Source: Pseudomonadota bacterium (GTDB taxonomy: Bacteria > Pseudomonadota > Gammaproteobacteria > Burkholderiales > SG8-39). From it: a stretch of 59,117 bases of DNA. The notes beneath the pieces were generated by a model. The model ran no database searches. It was given only the letters and a program-made list of their open reading frames with translations, and had not been told where the DNA came from. The position numbers and the translations under genes are program-made. Location: positions 1-59,117 of the forward strand of contig JAJZPQ010000019.1 in NCBI GenBank assembly GCA_021811085.1, in the 5' to 3' direction. Below, piece after piece: positions 9,401-17,845 of the stretch; the stretch's first letter is position 1; every line of letters begins with the position of its first letter.

Positions 9401-10231
9401 TCACTGTTTCACGAATTTGAGCGTGAAGCGATCGGACTCGCCGATCGCGGCGTATTTTGCGCGATCCTGGTCCTTCAGCCGGTAAGTCGGCGGCAGCGTC
9501 CACACGCCCTCGGGGTAGTCCTTCGTGTCCTTCGGGTTCGCGTTGATTTCCGATTTACCGACCAGCTTGAATCCGGCCTGTTCGATCAGCGCGATGGCGA
9601 CGTCCTCGCGCACATAGCCGTTCTTCGTCTGCGCCTCCTGCGGCAGATCGCTGCGGCCGCGATGATCGACGACGCCGAGCACGCCGCCCGGCTTGAGCGC
9701 CTTGCGGAAGGCGCGCAGCGCGCCCTCGGCTTCGTTGCGCTGCATCCAGTTGTGCAAGTTACGGAACGTCAGCACGAAATCGGCGCTGCCCGGCGGCGCG
9801 ATCGCGTGCAGGTCGGCGTTGAACTCGGTCACCACGACCTTGCGGTAAAGCCCGGGTTCGGTCGCAAGCCGCGCCAGCAGCTTTTGCTGATCGGCGAGAT
9901 AGGGCGGCGGCGCGAGCGCGTCACGGTTCGCGGCGATGTAGCGGCCGTGGTCCTTCAGGTAGGGCGCGAGGATTTCCAGGTAATAGCCGCTGCTGCCGGG
10001 CAGGATTTCGACCACGGCGCTGTCGGGCCGGATGCCGAAGAATTCGAGCGTCTCGAGCGGATGGCGGAAGCGGTCGCGCGCGACGTTGGCCGGCGTGCGC
10101 TGCGGCGATGCGAGCAGACGCGCGAGCGCGCCCGGGTCCTGCGCCTGCGCCAGCGTGCAGGCGCAGGCGGCGACGGACACCACGGTCGCGGCGAATGCCT
10201 TGATCAGATTGCGTCCGCGCTTCATGTCCAT
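9401..10231 (-). CDS. Exported SAM-methyltransferase-like protein
   Basis: 276 residues from the ATG at 10231; another ATG two codons later is equally possible. The N-terminus looks like a signal peptide: basic MKRGRNLIK, a hydrophobic stretch ending in ACACTLAQAQ and a likely cleavage near AQA. The mature part resembles the predicted methyltransferase group COG4798, with an AdoMet-fold core VVEILPGSSGYYLEILAPYL, then FVLTFRNLHNWMQ and a glycine-rich PGGVLGVVDHRG. An export signal on a methyltransferase fold is odd, since AdoMet is cytoplasmic, and the substrate is unknown. The start overlaps the stop of the upstream SRPBCC gene by one base (TGATG), so the two are probably translated together. 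Confidence 0.8.
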   Translation of the reverse strand: MDMKRGRNLIKAFAATVVSVAACACTLAQAQDPGALARLLASPQRTPANVARDRFRHPLETLEFFGIRPDSAVVEILPGSSGYYLEILAPYLKDHGRYIAANRDALAPPPYLADQQKLLARLATEPGLYRKVVVTEFNADLHAIAPPGSADFVLTFRNLHNWMQRNEAEGALRAFRKALKPGGVLGVVDHRGRSDLPQEAQTKNGYVREDVAIALIEQAGFKLVGKSEINANPKDTKDYPEGVWTLPPTYRLKDQDRAKYAAIGESDRFTLKFVKQ

Positions 10232-10677
10232 CAGCCCGGGATCTCGGGTTCGACCAGTGTTGCAAGCTGTGCCAGGGACTCCTGCCACCCGAGGTAGCAC
10301 ATCTCAAGCGGAATGACCTCCGGCAGCCCTTCCTGCACGATGTTGATTTCAGTGCCGCAGGACACCTTTGTCAGGCTTACCGTCACCTGTATTTCTCCAG
10401 GTAAGTTCGGGTCATCGAACTTGTCCGTGTAGCGAATCCGCTCGTGAGGGACAAGCTCGAGGTACTCGCCGCCGAAGGAGTGACCGTTTCCCGTAGTGAA
10501 ATTCGTGAACGACATCCGAAAGCTGCCGCCGACCTTGGCATCCATGTGGTGAACTTTGCAGGTGAAACCGTATGGCGGTATCCACTTTGCCATCGCGTCG
10601 GCGTCGAGGAACGCCCGATACACCCGCTCCGGAGGCGCACGCAGCACACGATGCAGTCGCACTGTACCTGTAGGCAT
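10231..10677 (-). CDS. SRPBCC/AHSA1-family (START-like) protein
   Basis: 148 residues from the ATG at 10677, chosen because AAAGGAG lies nine bases upstream; a TTG six codons earlier is unlikely. The fold signature is clear: RVLRAPPERVYRAFLDADAM at the start, AKWIPPYGFTCKV, a GGSFRMSF strand, GGEYLELVPHERIRYTDKF and a C-terminal GWQESLAQLATLVEP helix. Such proteins form a hydrophobic cavity for small ligands and are usually uncharacterised. From memory, close relatives are common in integron gene cassettes and plasmids, which fits the accessory look of this patch. Coupled to the methyltransferase-like gene downstream. Confidence 0.87.
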   Translation of the reverse strand: MPTGTVRLHRVLRAPPERVYRAFLDADAMAKWIPPYGFTCKVHHMDAKVGGSFRMSFTNFTTGNGHSFGGEYLELVPHERIRYTDKFDDPNLPGEIQVTVSLTKVSCGTEINIVQEGLPEVIPLEMCYLGWQESLAQLATLVEPEIPG

Positions 10678-10814
10678 AGACGGTTCTCCTTTCAAAGCAT
10701 CGCTCGGCGGAATTGTTGGGCGTCAGACGTTTATGTGCGTTGAACAGCATACGTCCATTCTTGAACGCGGGATTGGGCGCCGGCACTGTCGCACTGGACA
10801 AGCTGTCGTCAAGG

Positions 10815-10834
10815 ATGTACAGTAACACGTACAT
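10815..10834 (+). promoter_or_regulatory. Predicted YefM-YoeB operator
   Basis: ATGTAC-agtaacac-GTACAT is an inverted repeat 15 bp before the yefM ATG. It contains the TGTACA/GTACA core known from the E. coli yefM-yoeB operator, to which YefM and the YefM-YoeB complex bind for autorepression. The ribosome site GGAGG (10839-10843) lies directly downstream. Confidence 0.7.
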
Positions 10835-10849
10835 ATTTGGAGGCTGATT

Positions 10850-11101
10850 ATGGATGCAATTACCTATACCACCGTACGCGCGAACCTCGCCAGCGCCATG
10901 GACCGTGTTTGCGACGACCACGAACCCTTGATCATTACGCGCAACGGAGAACAGTCCGTCGTGATGCTCTCGCTCGAAGACTACAAGGCGCTGGAGGAAA
11001 CCGCCTACCTCTTGCGTACCCCCGCCAACGCCAAGCGCCTTCTGGCTGCCGTCGCACAACTGAACGCCGGTAAAGGTGTAGAGCGTAAGCTGGCGAAATG
11101 A
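10850..11101 (+). CDS. yefM: Type II antitoxin, Phd/YefM family
   Basis: 83 residues: the N-terminal DNA-binding domain (MDAITYTTVRANLASAMDRV, then EPLIITRNGEQSVVMLSLEDY) and a C-terminal helix/tail that would wrap and neutralise the toxin. The DNA-binding half matches YefM closely. The ATG has a strong GGAGG seven bases upstream. Its stop overlaps the toxin start by four bases (ATGA), the usual coupling of these operons. Regulation is expected to be by autorepression at the palindrome 15 bp upstream. Base use is less GC-rich than in flanking core genes, suggesting acquisition. Confidence 0.93.
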   Translation: MDAITYTTVRANLASAMDRVCDDHEPLIITRNGEQSVVMLSLEDYKALEETAYLLRTPANAKRLLAAVAQLNAGKGVERKLAK

Positions 11102-11352
11102 AGCTGATCTTCGCTGACCATGCATGGGAAGACTACCTGTATTGGCAGAAGCAAGACAAGCACATGGTCGAGCGAATCAACAAGCTGATACGTGAGACAC
11201 AACGCGAGCCATTCGCTGGGGTAGGAAAACCCGAACCATTGAAGCATGCTCTTTCGGGGTTTTGGTCACGCCGTATCACAGATGAGCATCGCATGGTGTA
11301 TCGCGTCGAGAGCGGTGCATTGATGATCGCGCAGTTGCGCTTCCACTACTAA
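11098..11352 (+). CDS. yoeB: YoeB-type mRNA interferase toxin
   Basis: 84 residues, the same length as E. coli YoeB, and the catalytic residues fall at identical numbers: Glu46, Arg65, His83 and the C-terminal Tyr84 (ending RFHY). YoeB cleaves mRNA in the ribosomal A site when YefM is degraded. The intact catalytic set and the intact antitoxin suggest an active module. It is the last gene before an attC-like palindrome, the position expected in an integron cassette. Confidence 0.95.
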   Translation: MKLIFADHAWEDYLYWQKQDKHMVERINKLIRETQREPFAGVGKPEPLKHALSGFWSRRITDEHRMVYRVESGALMIAQLRFHY

Positions 11353-11942
11353 CGACGCCCAGCGTAGAGCTAACCGGCGCTACGAGACCTTATCGCGCAG
11401 CGTCCAGCGACCGAAAGGAGCGAGGTTGGGCGCCGGGTTGGGCTTCACAGCGGCGATACAAAAGGTGTATTTAGTGTCCGTTTCCCGGCACGGTGTTCCG
11501 GCGTTTCATGGTGATGGCTACCGTTAATTAGTTGACATTTTTAGTTGACGATTTGTCATCTATCTCGGCTCTACAATTACCAGTCGTTCCCCGGAAACGC
11601 CCGCCAACAAACGATCTTGGGCCATTTAGCCTGTCCGGCTGATGTGCCGGTCTGCCCTTTTCTGTCGCGTCCGGGGCGCGGCGCGATGGCTCGCGCCTGC
11701 GGCTAATCCGGTTGAGGCGGCCGCATCCGAATTGCTTGTTACTTTATCGGATCGCAAGGCACGCGCATAGCTGTATTGGCCCGGCTGAACGGTTTAGGCC
11801 ATTCGTACCAGCACGGCGTCGGTGCGCGCGGGCCTGCGGTTTCCAGCGCGGAGCGCTGGCCGCGCCCGCGCCAGAACTCGCCCACGGCTCAGTGGTCGAA
11901 CAGCGTAGAATGCGCACTCTTGCCCAGGACCCGATCCCTTCT
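11353..11942. other. Gap between yoeB and tldD
   Basis: 590 bp. It holds the attC-like palindrome, an A/T-richer stretch with two TTGAC copies (11531-11560) that may carry the tldD promoter, and a GC-rich part reading open in the tldD frame. I do not extend tldD into that part because homologues start near 11943 and the upstream codons look noncoding. Nothing else was recognised. Confidence 0.5.
11367..11443 (+). other. Possible integron attC-like site
   Basis: Fifteen bases after the yoeB stop, GAGCTAACCGGCGC and GCGCCGGGTTGGGC form imperfect inverted arms 77 bp apart end to end. The right arm ends in GTTGGGC (11437-11443), a match to the R' core GTTRRRY. A second GTTGGGC lies at 10715-10721, left of the toxin-antitoxin pair, so the interval 10716-11437 has the shape of a gene cassette. 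The left-arm core (AGCTAAC) fits RYYYAAC imperfectly and no integrase is in the window, so this is tentative. Confidence 0.35.
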
Positions 11943-13424
11943 ATGCAGACTACGACCGCCAGCCCCGCCCAGACGCAGCTTTTCTCCACTGCCGAATCCT
12001 GCCTGCTCGCCCCTTACGACCTCGGCGCGGGCAAGCTCGATCAGGTGTTCGGCTCGATCATGGCGCACCGCATCGACTATGCGGATCTGTACTTCCAGTA
12101 TGTGCGCTCCGAAGGCTGGAGCCTGGAGGAGGGCATCGTCAAGGCAGGCAGCTTCAACATCGAGCAGGGCGTGGGCGTGCGCGCGATTTCGGGCGAGAAG
12201 ACCGCGTTTGCGTTTTCGGACGACATCAGCCTCGTCGCGCTGGAAGACGCGGCGAATGCGACGCGCGCGATCGCGCAACGCGGCCAGTCGGGGCGCGTGC
12301 GCGCGCATGGCCGCAACGCCGCCGCGCTGCGCGGCACCGGGCGCGATCTGTATCGCCCGGCCGATCCGCTGGCGTCGCTGCCCGACGCGGACAAGGTGCG
12401 CCTGCTCGAGCGGCTCGAAGCCGAGGCGCGCGCGCTCGATCCGCGCGTGGTGCAGGTGATGGCGGGGCTCGCGGGCGAATACGAGGTGGTGCTGGTGGCG
12501 CGCTCCGACGGCATGATGGCCGCGGACGTGCGCCCGCTGGTGCGCCTGTCGCTCACTGTGATCGCGGAGGAAAACGGCAGGCGCGAGCAGGGCCACGCCG
12601 GCGGCGGCGGGCGCTTCGATTACGCCTATTTCGACGACGCGCGCTTGCATGAATACGCCAAGCTCGCGGTGGACCAGGCGCTGGTGAATCTGGGCGCGCG
12701 GCCGGCGCCGGCGGGCAAGATGACGGTGGTGCTCGGACCCGGCTGGCCCGGGATACTCCTGCACGAGGCGATCGGCCACGGCCTCGAAGGCGATTTCAAC
12801 CGCAAGGGCAGCTCCGCCTTCGCCGGCCGCATCGGCGAGCGCGTCGCGGCCAAAGGCGTCACCGTGGTCGACGACGGCACGATTCCCGACCGGCGCGGCT
12901 CGCTCAACATCGACGACGAGGGCAATGCGAGCCAGCGCACGGTGCTGATCGAAGACGGCATCCTGCGCGGCTATATGCAGGACAGCCTCAATGCGCGCCT
13001 GATGGGCGCGGCGGCCACGGGCAACGGCAGGCGCGAGTCCTATGCGCACACGGTGCTGCCGCGCATGACCAACACGTATATGTTGAACGGCCAGCGCGAC
13101 CCGCAGGAGATCCTCGCCTCGGTCAAGCGCGGCCTGTACGCGGTGAATTTCGGCGGCGGGCAGGTCGACATCACCAGCGGCAAGTTCGTGTTCTCCGCGT
13201 CGGAAGCCTACATGATCGAGAACGGCAAGGTCGGCTATCCGGTGAAAGGCGCGACGCTGATCGGCAACGGCCCCGACGTGCTCACGCGGGTGAAGATGAT
13301 AGGCAACGATATGCGCCTGGATACCGGCGTCGGCACCTGCGGCAAGGATGGGCAGAGCGTGCCGGTGGGCGTGGGCCAGCCTACGCTGAGGATAGACGGA
13401 ATCACCGTGGGTGGCACGGCCTAG
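11943..13424 (+). CDS. tldD: Metalloprotease TldD
   Basis: 493 residues from the ATG at 11943 (E. coli TldD has 481); an open frame reaches back to 11712 but adds 77 residues unlike the family. The zinc-binding HExxxH motif is [12 protein letters not shown] with His274, Glu275 and His279. The family's [12 protein letters not shown] and [12 protein letters not shown] are at the C-terminus. With TldE/PmbA it forms a peptide-degrading protease used in microcin maturation and CcdA antitoxin breakdown; pmbA is not in the window. In relatives it follows the nitrilase gene directly; here an accessory patch separates them. Confidence 0.95.
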   Translation: MQTTTASPAQTQLFSTAESCLLAPYDLGAGKLDQVFGSIMAHRIDYADLYFQYVRSEGWSLEEGIVKAGSFNIEQGVGVRAISGEKTAFAFSDDISLVALEDAANATRAIAQRGQSGRVRAHGRNAAALRGTGRDLYRPADPLASLPDADKVRLLERLEAEARALDPRVVQVMAGLAGEYEVVLVARSDGMMAADVRPLVRLSLTVIAEENGRREQGHAGGGGRFDYAYFDDARLHEYAKLAVDQALVNLGARPAPAGKMTVVLGPGWPGILLHEAIGHGLEGDFNRKGSSAFAGRIGERVAAKGVTVVDDGTIPDRRGSLNIDDEGNASQRTVLIEDGILRGYMQDSLNARLMGAAATGNGRRESYAHTVLPRMTNTYMLNGQRDPQEILASVKRGLYAVNFGGGQVDITSGKFVFSASEAYMIENGKVGYPVKGATLIGNGPDVLTRVKMIGNDMRLDTGVGTCGKDGQSVPVGVGQPTLRIDGITVGGTA

Positions 13425-13425
13425 A

Positions 13426-13653
13426 GTTTTATCCAAGATCGCCGATTGCGTGCGGACGTGGTTTTCGTCCGTGCGCAATCGGTGATCCGCGCGGACGGGA
13501 CGCCGTCCGCGCAAGCGCGGGCGCTGCTGCTCGAGGCATCCCCCGACGTCGACCGAAGTGGACGATCGACCATTGCGCGCTGCGCGCGCCAACCGTTTTT
13601 TCCGTACGGATGAAAAACGCATCCGTACGGAAAATACGGTTATTGATAAAAGC
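13426..13653. repeat. Structured dispersed repeat, family 1, copy 1 (module order B-A)
   Basis: Fills the gap between the convergent tldD and glpK genes. Module B is a long hairpin (13437-13487, arms CCGATTGCGTGCGGACG and CGTCCGTGCGCAATCGG) followed by the palindrome GCGGACGGGACGCCGTCCGC. Module A is a second hairpin (13591-13641) with outer arms AACCGT/ACGGTT and inner arms TTCCGTACGGATG/CATCCGTACGGAA. The element begins GTTTTATCC and ends GATAAAAGC, short imperfect terminal inverted repeats. Both modules recur at 22382-22566 in the opposite order with changed but still pairing stems. Confidence 0.75.
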
Positions 13654-13676
13654 AAATGTCGATCCGCATCGGTCTG

Positions 13677-15167
13677 TCAGCGCCCGGCCCAATTCTTCGA
13701 TCGATGCAGCGCGCGCGTCCAGCCTGCGAGGCGCGCCTGGGCTTCGGCACGGCTCATGTTCGGCTCGAAGCGCCGCCCCACCGCCCACTGGCGTCCGATC
13801 GCGGTGCTGTCCTTCCACACGCCCGTGGCGAGCCCGGCGAGATAGGCCGCCCCTAGCGCGGTCGTCTCCAGCACCTTCGGCCGCAGCACTGGTACGCCGA
13901 GGATGTCGGCCTGGAACTGCATCAGCGTGTCGTTGGCCGCGGCACCCCCGTCCACGCGCAGCTCTTTCAGGCGGATGCCCGCGTCCTTTTGCATCGAATG
14001 CAGCACTTCGGCCGACTGGTAGGCGATCGCCTCGAGCGCCGCGCGCGCGATATGCGCGCGCGTGGTCCCGCGCGTAAGGCCGAGCATGGTGCCGCGCGCG
14101 TAGGCGTCCCAGTGCGGTGCGCCCAGGCCGGCGAAGGCCGGCACCAGGTAGACGCCGCCCGAGTCTTCGACGCTCACGGCGAGCGCTTCGACTTCGTGCG
14201 ACGCGCGGATGAAGCCCAGGCCATCGCGCAGCCACTGCACCACGGCGCCGCCGATGAACACGCCGCCCTCGAGTGCGTACTGCGCGTTGGCGCCGTGCTG
14301 GGCGCAGCGCGTGGTGAGCAGGCCGTGTTTGGACGGCATCGCCTTGGCGCCGGTGTGTAGCAGCATGAAACAGCCGGTGCCGTAGGTATTCTTGGCCATG
14401 CCGGCCGAGTGGCAGGCCTGGCCGAACAGCGCAGCCTGCTGGTCGCCGCCGATGCCGGCAATCGGGATAGGCGCGCCGAAAAGTTTCTTCGCGCTTTCGC
14501 CGTAGACCCGCGAAGACGGCACCACCCGCGGCAGCAATTTCCGCGGAATGCGAAACAGCGAGAGCAGCGCTTCGTCCCAGTCGCCCGCGTGTATGTCGTA
14601 GAGCATGGTGCGCGAGGCGTTGGAGACGTCGGTGATATGCAGTGCGCCGCCGGAGAGCTTCCAGGCGAGCCAGCTGTCGACCGTGCCGAACGCAAGCTCG
14701 CCGCGTTCGGCATGCAGGCGGAGCCCCGGAATGCTGTCGAGCAGCCAGGCGAGCTTGGTCGCGGAGAAATACGGGTCCAGCACCAGGCCGGTAGTGTCGC
14801 GCACGGTCTGGGTCTTGCCGCGCCGCTTCAGGCTGGCGCAGGCGTCGGCGGTGCGCCGGTCCTGCCACACGATGGCGTTATGCACCGGCTGGCCGGATTT
14901 GCGCTCCCACAGCAGCGTGGTCTCGCGCTGATTGGCGATGCCGATGGCGGAGATGTCCGCCGCCTTGAGCCCGGCCTTCGCCAGTGCGCGCCGGGCGACG
15001 CCGAGCTGTGTAGCCCAGATCTCCTCGGGGTCGTGCTCGACCCATCCGGGGTGGGGGAAGATCTGGCGGAATTCCTGCTGCGCCTGCGCGCGCACGCTGC
15101 CGTCTTCGGCGAACACGATGGCGCGGGAGCTGGTGGTGCCCTGGTCGAGTGCGAGGATGTGTTTCAT
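13677..15167 (-). CDS. glpK: Glycerol kinase
   Basis: 496 residues, full length (E. coli 502). The FGGY-kinase start [18 protein letters not shown] binds phosphate, and [42 protein letters not shown] and [19 protein letters not shown] are all in place. It phosphorylates glycerol to sn-glycerol-3-phosphate in the cytoplasm. No glpF or glpD lies beside it, so it stands alone here. It is convergent with tldD. The ATG at 15167 lacks a strong ribosome site in its immediate upstream sequence. Confidence 0.96.
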   Translation of the reverse strand: MKHILALDQGTTSSRAIVFAEDGSVRAQAQQEFRQIFPHPGWVEHDPEEIWATQLGVARRALAKAGLKAADISAIGIANQRETTLLWERKSGQPVHNAIVWQDRRTADACASLKRRGKTQTVRDTTGLVLDPYFSATKLAWLLDSIPGLRLHAERGELAFGTVDSWLAWKLSGGALHITDVSNASRTMLYDIHAGDWDEALLSLFRIPRKLLPRVVPSSRVYGESAKKLFGAPIPIAGIGGDQQAALFGQACHSAGMAKNTYGTGCFMLLHTGAKAMPSKHGLLTTRCAQHGANAQYALEGGVFIGGAVVQWLRDGLGFIRASHEVEALAVSVEDSGGVYLVPAFAGLGAPHWDAYARGTMLGLTRGTTRAHIARAALEAIAYQSAEVLHSMQKDAGIRLKELRVDGGAAANDTLMQFQADILGVPVLRPKVLETTALGAAYLAGLATGVWKDSTAIGRQWAVGRRFEPNMSRAEAQARLAGWTRALHRSKNWAGR

Positions 15168-15554
15168 GTTCTTGTGCTTCCCCGATTTCCGAATACCGGC
15201 GATTTTAATTGACTAAGCCGGCAGGCGTGCGCCGGCGGATCGTCCGCGAGCGCCGGCCACGGTTCGCCACACGCGATTGTGTTACCATTTGCGGCCTGTT
15301 TTGATGAATCCTTCCGCACCAGCAATGCCGCTGTCCGCAGATCCCGTCCCTCGCATCCTCAAGCTGGCAGGAAGCGGTTCCAGCTCGACCGCTGCCATGC
15401 GCTCGAAACCGGCGGCGAGGCGGTGCGCCTGTACTATCCGCGCTGGCAGCGCGAGGCCAAGACCGGCACCGATTGACGGCGATTGACTTGGGTCAATGCG
15501 CTTGCCCGTCCGTCTGCCTGATCATCCGATTGCGATTCAACCAGGAAGCCAGAC
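15168..15554. other. Gap between glpK and sucC
   Basis: 387 bp between divergent genes. A short open stretch ending at 15476 (C-terminal residues GGEAVRLYYPRWQREAKTG) has gene-like codon use and could be the tail of a decayed gene, but it matches nothing I know. The FNR-like palindrome at 15483-15496 is the clearest signal. Confidence 0.4.
15483..15496 (+). promoter_or_regulatory. FNR-like palindrome upstream of sucC
   Basis: TTGACTTGGGTCAA, a perfect TTGAC-N4-GTCAA palindrome ending 58 bp before the sucC ATG. The -10 region expected 22 bp downstream reads TGATCA, a weak box, so promoter geometry is less convincing than at the sister sites. Confidence 0.55.
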
Positions 15555-16721
15555 ATGAAAATCCACGAATACCAGGCCAAGGAAGTGCTGCGCAAGTACG
15601 GCGTGCCCACACCCAAGGGGGTACCCTGTTTCTCGGTCGATGAGGCGCTCAAGGCGGCGCAAACCATACCGGGCAAGGTATGGGTGGTGAAGGCGCAAAT
15701 CCACGCCGGCGGCCGCGGCAAGGGCGGCGGCGTGAAGCTGGCGAAGTCGCTGGACGAGGTCAAGGCCTACGCCGGCCAGATCCTCGGCATGCAGCTGAAG
15801 ACGCACCAGACCGGCCCCGAGGGGCAGAAGGTGCGGCGCCTGCTGATCGAGGAGGGCGCCGACATCAAAAAAGAACTTTATGTCGGCATGGTGGTCGACC
15901 GCGTGACGCAGAAGGTGTGCCTGATGGCGTCGAGCGAAGGCGGGATGGACATCGAGGAAGTCGCCGCGCACACGCCGGAGAAAATCCACAAGGTGTTCGT
16001 CGATCCCGAAACCGGGTTGAAGGACGCCGAGGCCGACGCAGTCGCTGCGAAAATCGGCATTCCCGCGGCATCGGTGCCGCAGGCGCGCGTGGTACTGCAG
16101 GCGCTGTACAAGGCGTTCTGGGACACCGACGCAAGCCTGGCGGAAATCAACCCGCTGGTGCTCACCGGGGACGGCCGCGTGGTGGCGCTGGACGCGAAGA
16201 TCAACTTCGACTCGAACGCGCTGTTCCGCCACCCGGATCTGGTCGCGCTGCGCGACTTGGACGAGGAGGATGCGGCCGAGATCGAAGCGTCGAAATTCGA
16301 CCTGTCGTACATCTCGCTCGACGGCAACATCGGCTGCCTCGTGAACGGCGCCGGCCTCGCGATGGCGACCATGGATACGATCAAACTGTACGGTGCGGAG
16401 CCGGCCAACTTCCTCGACGTCGGCGGCGGCGCCACCGCGGAAAAAGTGACCGAGGCGTTCAAGATCATGCTGAAGAACCCGAAGGTCAAGGGGATCCTGG
16501 TCAATATCTTCGGCGGCATCATGCAATGTGACACCATCGCCCGCGGCGTGGTGGCCGCGGCGCGCGAAGTCAATCTGTCCGTGCCCCTGGTGGTGCGCAT
16601 GAAGGGCACCAACGACGAGATGGGCAAGCAGATCCTGAAGGATTCCGGCCTACCGATCATTTCAGCCGACAACATGGCCGACGCGGCGCAGAAAATCGTC
16701 GCCGCCGTCGCGGGCAAGTAA
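15555..16721 (+). CDS. sucC: Succinyl-CoA synthetase beta subunit (ADP-forming)
   Basis: 388 residues, the standard SucC length. It begins with the ATP-grasp domain ([40 protein letters not shown]) and ends with the CoA-ligase half ([49 protein letters not shown]). With SucD it interconverts succinyl-CoA, ADP and phosphate with succinate, CoA and ATP in the TCA cycle. Malate-CoA ligase MtkA of serine-cycle methylotrophs is a close relative; the KYGVPTPKG start and GGIMQCD segment read as SucC. An FNR-like site lies upstream, shared with the oxalate genes. Confidence 0.93.
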   Translation: MKIHEYQAKEVLRKYGVPTPKGVPCFSVDEALKAAQTIPGKVWVVKAQIHAGGRGKGGGVKLAKSLDEVKAYAGQILGMQLKTHQTGPEGQKVRRLLIEEGADIKKELYVGMVVDRVTQKVCLMASSEGGMDIEEVAAHTPEKIHKVFVDPETGLKDAEADAVAAKIGIPAASVPQARVVLQALYKAFWDTDASLAEINPLVLTGDGRVVALDAKINFDSNALFRHPDLVALRDLDEEDAAEIEASKFDLSYISLDGNIGCLVNGAGLAMATMDTIKLYGAEPANFLDVGGGATAEKVTEAFKIMLKNPKVKGILVNIFGGIMQCDTIARGVVAAAREVNLSVPLVVRMKGTNDEMGKQILKDSGLPIISADNMADAAQKIVAAVAGK

Positions 16722-16791
16722 AGGGAAATCCGCAACAAGAAGGGGGCACGCCCCCTTTGGATCCCCCACACTGGATTTAAAAGGAAACGAA

Positions 16792-17676
16792 ATGTCCATC
16801 CTGATCAACAAGAACACCCGCGTCGTCACCCAGGGCATCACCGGCAAGACCGGCCAATTTCACACGCGCATGTCGCGCGATTACGCCAACGGGAAGAATT
16901 GCTTCGTCGCCGGCGTGAACCCGAAAAAGGCGGGCGAGGATTTCGAAGGCATACCGATTTACGCCAGCGTCAAGGAAGCGAAGCAGAAAGCCGGGGTCAA
17001 TACCTCGGTGATCTACGTGCCGCCGCCTTTCGCCGCTGCGGCGATCTGGGAAGCGGTCGATGCCGACCTGGATCTCGTGATCTGCATCACCGAAGGCATA
17101 CCGGTGCGCGACATGATCGAGATCAAGGACCGCATGCGCAAGCAGGGGAAGAAAGCCATCCTGGTCGGGCCGAATTGCCCCGGCGTGATCACGCCGGACG
17201 AAATCAAGATCGGCATAATGCCCGGCCACATCCACAAGAAGGGCCGCGTCGGCGTGGTGTCGCGTTCCGGTACCCTGACCTATGAGGCGGTCGGTCAGCT
17301 GATGGAACTCGGCATCGGGCAATCGTCGTGCGTCGGCATCGGCGGCGATCCGGTCAACGGCATGAAGCACATCGACGTGATGAAAATGTTCAACGACGAT
17401 CCCGAGACCGATGCCGTGATCATGGTGGGCGAGATCGGCGGCTCGGACGAAGAGACCGCGGCGCTGTGGGTGAAGGACAACATGAAGAAGCCGGTGGTCG
17501 GATTCATCGCCGGCATTACCGCCCCCGCGGGCAAGCGCATGGGTCACGCCGGCGCCATCATTTCCGGCGGCAAGGGCACCGCGCAGGAGAAGCTGGAAGT
17601 GATGCAGGCTTGCGGCATCAAGATCACGCGCAATCCGGCCGAGATGGGCAAGACACTGAAGTCGATTCTGAAGTAG
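16792..17676 (+). CDS. sucD: Succinyl-CoA synthetase alpha subunit
   Basis: 294 residues. The CoA-binding Rossmann part ([18 protein letters not shown]) is followed by the ligase domain with the phosphohistidine His252 in [15 protein letters not shown] and the [14 protein letters not shown] loop. It is the catalytic partner of SucC, 70 bp downstream in the same direction. The gap contains a small GC-rich hairpin (GGGGGCACGCCCCC) that could tune the ratio of the two subunits. RBS AAAGGAAACG precedes the ATG. Confidence 0.95.
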   Translation: MSILINKNTRVVTQGITGKTGQFHTRMSRDYANGKNCFVAGVNPKKAGEDFEGIPIYASVKEAKQKAGVNTSVIYVPPPFAAAAIWEAVDADLDLVICITEGIPVRDMIEIKDRMRKQGKKAILVGPNCPGVITPDEIKIGIMPGHIHKKGRVGVVSRSGTLTYEAVGQLMELGIGQSSCVGIGGDPVNGMKHIDVMKMFNDDPETDAVIMVGEIGGSDEETAALWVKDNMKKPVVGFIAGITAPAGKRMGHAGAIISGGKGTAQEKLEVMQACGIKITRNPAEMGKTLKSILK

Positions 17677-17845
17677 GCCCGTAGCAGAAAGCGGGCGCCG
17701 ATGAGAATGTAAGCTGTAGCAAGAACGGGAGCAGGAGAGCCTGTGTCATCCAGGAGCCCGCGCCCGATGTGATTTGCAGCCAGGCAGATCGCAAGTGTCT
17801 TGAACGCACGCTTGAACGCAAGCGCGTTTTGTATAGAGGACATTT

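Noticed and set aside
11531-11577. Two TTGAC words before tldD as another regulon site
   Set aside because: TTGAC-GATTT-GTCAT has a five-base spacer and an imperfect right half, so it does not match the TTGAC-N4-GTCAA class.
11712-11942. N-terminal extension of tldD by 77 codons
   Set aside because: The extension is Arg/Ala-rich and unlike the family; the ATG at 11943 gives the normal TldD length.
15279-15476. 65-codon open frame between glpK and sucC
   Set aside because: No ribosome site and no known family; only its last 30 codons look gene-like, so it is mentioned as a possible remnant, not annotated as a gene.
15555-17676. Malate-CoA ligase (mtkAB) reading of the sucCD pair
   Set aside because: Sequence wording ([16 protein letters not shown]) and the absence of other serine-cycle genes favour ordinary succinyl-CoA synthetase.
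17677-17845. Search for an FNR-like palindrome upstream of the formate dehydrogenase operon
   Set aside because: Only CGCTTG-AACG-CAAGCG was found, whose TTG and CAA are four bases apart instead of eight, so it does not fit the site family.
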